DNA from: Saccoglossus kowalevskii
Taxonomy: Eukaryota; Hemichordata; Enteropneusta; Harrimaniidae
Length of the DNA stretch: 12,073 nucleotides
Direction of reading: 5' to 3'
Assembly (NCBI RefSeq): GCF_000003605.2
Contig: NW_003142800.1
Location: 332,695 to 344,767, forward strand
Under the pieces are notes generated by a model. That model was not told where the DNA came from, searched no databases, and saw nothing but the letters and a program-made list of their open reading frames with translations. Made by a program: the position numbers and the translations under genes. Positions 9,001 through 12,073 of the stretch are shown one piece after another; within the stretch, counting starts at the first letter, position 1; each line of letters opens with the position of its first letter.

Positions 9001-11985
9001 CACTGACTTGATTGCTGATTTAGGATCCAAAATGAAATGTGCAATGCTAAACAATTTTGTGGTTCCCTTACCCAGAATCACAAAATGCGCTACAACTTGT
9101 CTCATCAAAAATTAAAGGAAAAAACGATTCAGTTTAAAGACGTTATAAAACATTTGATATAAATAATATTGATGCCTTTGGCAATGAACAAATGTTTACT
9201 TATACTCACATATATGAAGTGTATTCACTCTATTAGTAGTACATACACTCATGTTAATTACTGAGGTTCATTTTAATGAACCAAACCTTTTGGTTTATAT
9301 GTGCTTCTATTAATTTATGCTTTTAATAGAACAAATACTGTATCTATAGTTTGTTTACTGTTGGGGAGCAGGGTCTACTTGCATTTTGAAAGAATTCTTA
9401 GATTAATCAATATGTTTTATGATGCATTTCAGCTCACTATGGAGAAAGTTATATGAAGCTTACATTGTCACTGGCAAAAAGAAGAAAACAGAAACACAGA
9501 GTGTTACAAAAGCTAGCGGTGGTGGTGATCATCATATCATACAGTGGAAAAGAGATTGTATTAGAAAGTGAGATTTTTATAATGAATGATTGTAGTGTTT
9601 ACAAGCTGGAGTTGTAATCAGATTTAGTCTGGGGTATAGCTTTCTGTGGTAGTGAAATACTAGAATGGGAAAGTTGTTTAATTTAATATGTAGGTCAAAG
9701 GTTATATTACTTTCTGTGCAGTGAAATACTAGAATGAAAAGATTGTATGTTTAATTACAAATATGTAGGTCGAAAGTTTTATTAAATGTGGGTCGAGGGT
9801 TAAATACAAAATTAATGTAGAATACAGTACCATAACCTTCTGACATTTTGTGTTTTTTTTCCATCAAGTAATATAACTTCAACTTAATTTTCTGAACAAC
9901 CTGACATATCTTGTCTTAGCATAGATCAGTCACCAGCAATTAATATAAATTTAATTCAGCCTTACTAGTATTCTTTGAACAGGGTTAATAATATAGCATG
10001 TGATTATGGCTTGAATAACAAAATTTTTTTTGCCAAAATAATAATGCAAAATTTTCTGTAAAATGTGTTTCACATTGTGTAAAGGTGACAGGTTGACTTT
10101 GGCATTATTACCATGTATGTCAAAACAAGACAGTGCAGTCATAAAAACTGGCACTTAAACTTTGATTAATATATATCAGCAAAACTAATCTGAGTGAGTT
10201 TTCAAGATCCTATTCTCAAAATAACTTGTTTTTACTAATGGACAGACACTAAAACTAATAACTGTGATAAACATTATCCCAAGTACTGATATCCCAAATA
10301 TAGCGCTCCATATCAAATAATATAGTTGCATTTTATCATATTTTACAAATTAATTAAATTAGTAATTCTTCATAGCTGCTCATCTGTGAAATTTCTAAAA
10401 ATGTTAGTAAAATTATATAGCTTTTCTTTAATCACTATGCTAAAAACTTGATACAGAAATAAGATTGATTAAATAAGTGCAGAATTATATAGATGCATAT
10501 TTGTCATTCTTGGAAGTGGAATAATAAAATGTGGACTTACAATTAATTACATTTTGAGTATGTGCAGTATGTACACATACATTTTAGTTAACATATATGA
10601 TTACAATGTCATAGTTCAAAATTATACATACAATTACAAGGTCAAAGTTTTAGTTGTATTATGATTATGTGGTCATTTCTTTTATTTAATTTTGGACAAA
10701 ACAGACATAATTTTCTATTATTTACAGGTCTTGATCAAACTGTTTGAATAAATATGGAAAACATTTAATATGTAGGACAATTTAATGAAGGTTACTTATG
10801 AAAGAGTCATTATAGCTCTGTATTGTTGTTTTCTCAGATGTGTCAACATTCGTAATGGTAGAATCCAGGCATTGTTGAAGAAACTGAGTCCCTATACTGG
10901 TCTACCAGTAAATACACAACAAGCATTAGAGTAAGTAATATTACAGTTGATTGTAGGTAAATATTTATATTTTATCAGTCTTTTGTCTGAAGATGGCATT
11001 GTAAACTGAGAACAGACTTCTCAAGGTAGAGTGAACCAAGTGAGTATTGGTCACCAAATCCGGGAGGAGAATAACGCACTGGAGAGAAGCACTTGTATCC
11101 AAGATGTTTATTGCTCAACTGCTAGGCCTGGAACTGAGTCTAAATACTGTGGAATACTTTATTTTCGCTGGAATTAATTTTCGCTGAAAAGGCTTTTTGG
11201 GTGTTTTGCTTGGAATTTATTTTCACTGATTTTTCATGAGTTTAATGTGAAATATAGGAAAAAAAGTATATTCACTGGATTTTATTTTCACGGAATCATC
11301 CCTTCAGCGAAAATAGTGAAAATAAATTCCAAGCGAAAATAAAGTATTCTACAGTACTCGAGATGTTCCATGACAATGTATCAATATTATTATGCAAATA
11401 ACTAAACTAAGTTTCATAGCCTCAAATCATTACAGGCATACAGTGTCTAAATCAAATGTTGACTGTAGACAACGAATGAACTCTCCAGATAATATGATTG
11501 CACTGATATGATTGTTACAAATTTTACAGTAGCTTTTGCCACTGTAAATGTTTGTGATGTGATCAGCTGGAGACATTGACAACTTCAAAGTCATTGTTAC
11601 TTTCTGTTTAGACTTAACAAAATGTTTTTTGTAAATTTGTTTTTTAAAATGACATGTGCGGCCTTGTTTTATTTTGATTTCGATTTTGAAATTGAAGCTT
11701 TCAATCACTCTGGAGTCTCAAGTCTTCAAACATTCTAATATGCCTTCAAATACTGTACATTAATTTGTTTTACAGAAAGCTTGGTATTAAATGGCAGCTA
11801 GTGGTGACAGATACAAGTGGTAGTGAACATGTTATAGCACACAATGACAGGTTTTGTTTTCCACTCTCTACCACTGTAAGATGGTACAGTCTTGAATCGC
11901 TGCCGCTCAAGAGAATTAAAAGACTGTCTATTTATGGACTAGCTCCCGTGTTTTATGGTAACAATGGAAATGCTTTAACAAACAG
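2881..11985 (+). CDS. FBXO15: F-box only protein 15 (FBXO15) orthologue, 5' half, six exons, incomplete at the right edge
   Basis: F-box proteins bind SKP1 and bring substrates to SCF (SKP1-CUL1-F-box) ubiquitin ligases. The joined exons are 2881-3014, 4183-4335, 8639-8743, 9433-9567, 10838-10930 and 11776-11985. Together they give 830 coding bases, or 276 codons plus two bases of codon 277. Seen: residues 1-95 are low-complexity and basic, an F-box runs from about 97 to 138, a Lys- and Gly-rich loop follows, and then PYTGLPVNTQQAL and GLAPVF. Known (recalled, not searched): vertebrate FBXO15 has NPYTGLPVKTKEAL and GMTPVF at matching places and LANDN at the end of the F-box, in the same order. 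Vertebrate FBXO15 is roughly 500 residues, so about half is here and the rest lies beyond the window. All splice junctions keep one frame. The N-terminal exons are less certain than exons 3-6. Other F-box proteins are less likely because the post-F-box motifs are FBXO15-like. Confidence 0.85.
3015..3569 (+). other. FBXO15 intron 1, left part
   Basis: Intron 1 spans 3015-4182 (GTGAGA ... TTCTAG). The part before the SINE is AT-rich without recognisable elements, except a small (TAG)4 run near 3320. Open frames here show no coding character. Confidence 0.7.
3570..3830 (+). mobile_element. tRNA-derived SINE, Leu(CAA)-like head
   Basis: The segment from about 3580 resembles a tRNA: GTGGTTGTCGCATTAGACT, then CAAGATC as an anticodon-loop-like block, and GTTCAAATCC (3620-3629), a good RNA polymerase III B box (consensus GGTTCGANTCC). 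The GACTCAAGATC part fits a tRNA-Leu(CAA) anticodon arm. A body of about 190 bases, GC-richer than its surroundings, follows and ends GATAGCGCATTAAAAAAAAT, similar to the AGCGCTATATAAATGC-type tails of many animal SINEs copied by LINE machinery (recalled). The A box is degenerate. Exact ends and target duplications could not be fixed. It lies in intron 1, in gene orientation. Confidence 0.65.
3831..4182 (+). other. FBXO15 intron 1, right part
   Basis: Unremarkable AT-rich sequence leading to the exon 2 acceptor (TTCACTTCTAG). No repeat or gene seen. Confidence 0.6.
4183..4335 (+). CDS. FBXO15: FBXO15 exon 2 (residues 46-95), probable GC donor
   Basis: The acceptor is TTCACTTCTAG| and the first base completes Arg45. 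The peptide runs SLVEKSPSTKPSGGAG... to ...HFRRKVNIE, basic and low-complexity, probably disordered. The preferred 3' end is 4335, with donor AAAG|GCAAGT, which is a perfect GC-AG donor context and gives the phase 2 that exon 3 needs. The GT at 4340 would give phase 0 and an immediate stop in exon 3. Another GT at 4390 (ATGG|GTAATT) is also phase 2 and would add 18 residues (QVYIYYHSILWIAPSAHG); it lacks G at +5 and the extra peptide is hydrophobic, unlike its surroundings. Transcript data would decide. Confidence 0.65.
4336..7249 (+). other. FBXO15 intron 2, left part, with a CpG-richer tract
   Basis: Starts with the GC donor GCAAGT. Between about 4600 and 6000 CG dinucleotides are more frequent than elsewhere in the window, with small motifs such as a TATA-like TGTATAAATAC near 4821 and the direct repeat GTTACAACC at about 5329 and 5343. 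No exon with matching splice phase, coding frame or known element was recognised. The tract could hold an intronic regulatory region or an old, unrecognised insertion. Confidence 0.4.
7150..7193. repeat. 10-bp inverted repeat
   Basis: TTCAAGGTGA (7150-7159) and its exact reverse complement TCACCTTGAA (7184-7193) flank a 24-base spacer. It may be a small foldback or transcription factor pair; function unknown. Confidence 0.5.
7258..7384 (+). promoter_or_regulatory. Promoter-like patch: CCAAT, inverted CCAAT and GC box
   Basis: CCAAT lies at 7258-7262, ATTGG (inverted CCAAT) at 7287-7291 and the GC box GGGGCGGAGC at 7311-7320, followed by a 7-bp inverted repeat CGCGCAG (7345-7351) / CTGCGCG (7378-7384). 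The order and spacing are those of a TATA-less animal promoter. It lies about 220-280 bases before the first recognisable part of the helicase relic and may be that element's old promoter; this link is inferred. An ORF from ATG 7361 to 7453 (30 residues, MYFYGLCASCC...) follows but is not recognised. Confidence 0.4.
7603..7995 (+). pseudogene. Broken RecQ-like DNA helicase fragment
   Basis: RecQ helicases unwind DNA using ATP. Seen: frame 1 gives SVEAVLAWMSRQYNI from about 7620. The frame then shifts near 7675 and continues in frame 2 as VLTSESDVFVFSRTGNGKSL, holding a Walker A motif (TGNGKS, family form PTGxGKS, lysine codon 7732-7734), then CYYVSPAL and SSVVIVLS. A one-base loss near 7797 returns the reading to frame 1, an in-frame TAG interrupts at 7819-7821, and YLKAHGVTATCIDRNEAEDE and NAKPQALFGS follow. 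This order (Walker A, then SP.. with a dimer-like 'YLKxxGV' block, then the 'FGS' block) is that of RecQ proteins. The DEAH box and everything later are missing. With two frameshifts and a stop it cannot make a helicase. It lies in intron 2 in gene orientation, probably as a dispersed multicopy relic. Confidence 0.75.
8008..8054. repeat. 11-bp perfect inverted repeat
   Basis: GCACGGTGTTG (8008-8018) pairs exactly with CAACACCGTGC (8044-8054) across 25 bases. It begins just where similarity to the helicase ends, so it may mark a later insertion or breakpoint. No family recognised. Confidence 0.55.
8055..8638 (+). other. FBXO15 intron 2, right end
   Basis: The open frame continues to 8166 without recognisable similarity; the rest is AT-rich and ends in the strong acceptor before exon 3 (ATCATTTGCAG). 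Nothing else supported. Confidence 0.5.
8639..8743 (+). CDS. FBXO15: FBXO15 exon 3, main part of the F-box domain
   Basis: This exon encodes residues 97-130 between split codons S96 and N131. It starts LPSEIILKIFTYLGPNDLLI and continues CASVCKQWLKLAND. It matches the F-box consensus closely: LPxEIL..IF.YL...DLL....VCK.W..LA.D. These are the residues that contact SKP1, so SCF binding is expected. The acceptor is ATCATTTGCAG| and the donor is ATAA|GTAAGT. Reading through the donor meets TAA at once, which supports splicing there. No key F-box position looks lost. Confidence 0.9.
8744..9432 (+). other. FBXO15 intron 3
   Basis: GTAAGT ... TTTCAG, 689 bases, AT-rich. It holds the tandem hairpins at 9265-9296 and no coding frame. 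Confidence 0.8.
9265..9296. repeat. Two adjacent perfect hairpins
   Basis: GGTTCATT (9265-9272) and AATGAACC (9275-9282) form an 8-bp stem with a 2-base spacer. Immediately after it, AAACC (9283-9287) and GGTTT (9292-9296) form a second stem around TTTT. As DNA this is a near-perfect palindrome pair. Role unknown. Confidence 0.5.
9433..9567 (+). CDS. FBXO15: FBXO15 exon 4, end of the F-box and linker
   Basis: The first base completes Asn131, giving LANDN then SLWRKLYEAYI, the W..LY end of the F-box (vertebrate FBXO15 has LANDN then IWIRIY at this point, recalled). A charged loop follows (GKKKKTETQ at about 145-153), then a Gly/His stretch (GGGDHH, about 160-165), and IIQWKRDCIR. The acceptor is GATGCATTTCAG| and the donor AGAAA|GTGAGA, phase 2. 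The loop is probably surface exposed. Splice phases on both sides fit exons 3 and 5. Confidence 0.88.
9568..10837 (+). other. FBXO15 intron 4
   Basis: GTGAGA ... TTCTCAG, 1270 bases, AT-rich. Besides the 70-base duplication near its start and a related motif at 10639-10650, nothing could be assigned. Confidence 0.8.
9641..9806 (+). repeat. Diverged 70-base tandem duplication with a partial third copy
   Basis: Copy 1 from 9641 (TTTCTGTGGTAGTGAAATAC, TAGAATG, ...ATGTAGGTCAAAGGTTATATTA) is repeated from 9711 (TTTCTGTGCAGTGAAATACT, AGAATG, ...ATGTAGGTCGAAAGTTTTATTA). A third fragment (ATGTGGGTCGAGGGTTAAAT) follows at about 9786-9805. Copy 1 contains AGGTCAAAGGTTA (9692-9704), a DR1-type nuclear receptor site with one mismatch. 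Confidence 0.7.
10838..10930 (+). CDS. FBXO15: FBXO15 exon 5, with the PYTGLPV motif
   Basis: Encodes residues 177-206, starting CVNIRNGRIQALLKKL and ending SPYTGLPVNTQQAL, with split K176 and E207. The SPYTGLPV.T..AL block is the most diagnostic part of the gene: it resembles NPYTGLPVKTKEAL of vertebrate FBXO15 (recalled). The acceptor is TTGTTTTCTCAG| and the donor TTAGA|GTAAGT, both strong. The exon is only 93 bases, so it would be missed without the family match. Confidence 0.9.
10931..11775 (+). other. FBXO15 intron 5
   Basis: GTAAGT ... TTTTACAG, 845 bases. It contains the foldback element at 11145-11356. The flanking 11030-11144 is slightly GC-richer and might be part of another unidentified repeat into which the foldback inserted. 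Confidence 0.8.
11145..11356. mobile_element. MITE-like foldback element with TA ends
   Basis: The left arm (11145-11187, starting TACTGTGGAATACTTTATTT and ending CGCTGA) is the reverse complement of the right arm (11304-11356, starting TCAGCGAAAA and ending TATTCTACAGTA). The outer 25 bases differ at one position. Inside, GCTTGGAATTTATTTTCACT (11208-11227) pairs perfectly with 11315-11334, so inverted repeats are nested. About 212 bases long with no coding capacity. TA at both ends suits a TA target duplication as left by Tc1/mariner-type transposases; the family assignment is inferred. Confidence 0.75.
11776..11985 (+). CDS. FBXO15: FBXO15 exon 6, start of the C-terminal region
   Basis: Encodes residues 208-276: KLGIKWQLVVTDTSGSEHVI, then a middle part with TTVRWYSLESLPL, and finally RLSIYGLAPVFYGNNGN. 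The pattern lG.gW.......g.e.i..h, then ..V.WY, then L...G..PVF parallels vertebrate FBXO15, where it follows the PYTGLPV motif. The acceptor is TTGTTTTACAG| and the donor ACAG|GTAATT, phase 2 with a split Arg277, so the protein continues in an exon outside the window. The function of this region is not known; in F-box proteins the C-terminal part usually recognises substrate. Confidence 0.88.
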
Positions 11986-12073
11986 GTAATTTGAAGTTAA
12001 TAACATAGTGCATACCCATAATGTAATATGCATGTTAGTTATTAATGATTGAACAGGAAACTGCTCAGTTCAG
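11986..12073 (+). other. FBXO15 intron 6, start
   Basis: Begins GTAATT after exon 6. No further exon within the window; the gene continues to the right. Confidence 0.75.

Noticed and set aside
1-12073. CRISPR array, tRNA or rRNA gene, bacterial operon or phage genes
   Set aside because: No spaced direct repeats, no complete tRNA fold apart from the degenerate SINE head, no rRNA similarity and no packed reading frames.

Overview
The window looks like animal nuclear DNA, probably from an invertebrate. It is AT-rich with long non-coding stretches, GT-AG spliced exons, a CATA microsatellite, a tRNA-derived SINE, a TA-flanked foldback (MITE-like) element and a broken copy of a RecQ-type helicase gene. 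Nothing points to bacteria: there are no packed ORFs or operons. The species cannot be fixed from the sequence. A non-vertebrate deuterostome (hemichordate, lancelet or echinoderm type) is a guess from repeat style only.

The one gene identified with confidence is the 5' half of an FBXO15 orthologue on the + strand. It has six exons (2881-3014, 4183-4335, 8639-8743, 9433-9567, 10838-10930, 11776-11985), reads about 277 codons and runs off the right edge. A low-complexity basic N-terminus is followed by a textbook F-box (about residues 97-138) and then the start of the FBXO15-specific region, marked by SPYTGLPVNTQQAL. Every intron interrupts a codon after its second base (phase 2), so every internal exon is a multiple of three. 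Intron 2 appears to use a GC donor, although a phase-compatible weak GT donor lies 54 bases downstream.

Layout: 1-325 is a repeat with two diverged 163-base units, a CATA/CAGA microsatellite and a strong hairpin. 326-2300 is mostly unexplained and holds one uninterrupted, unrecognised reading frame (888-1224). 2300-2880 is the probable FBXO15 upstream region, with three TGAGTCA (AP-1) sites, a perfect NRF1 palindrome and a short upstream ORF. Intron 1 carries the SINE. The 4.3 kb intron 2 carries a CpG-richer tract, a CCAAT/GC-box promoter-like patch and the helicase pseudogene. Introns 3-5 carry tandem hairpins, a 70-base tandem duplication with DR1-like motifs and the foldback element.

No new defence system, CRISPR array or gene cluster is visible. 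The points most worth a second look are the phase-2 gene structure with its GC donor, the decayed helicase with its own promoter-like patch, the nested inverted-repeat element and the unassigned reading frame near 1 kb.
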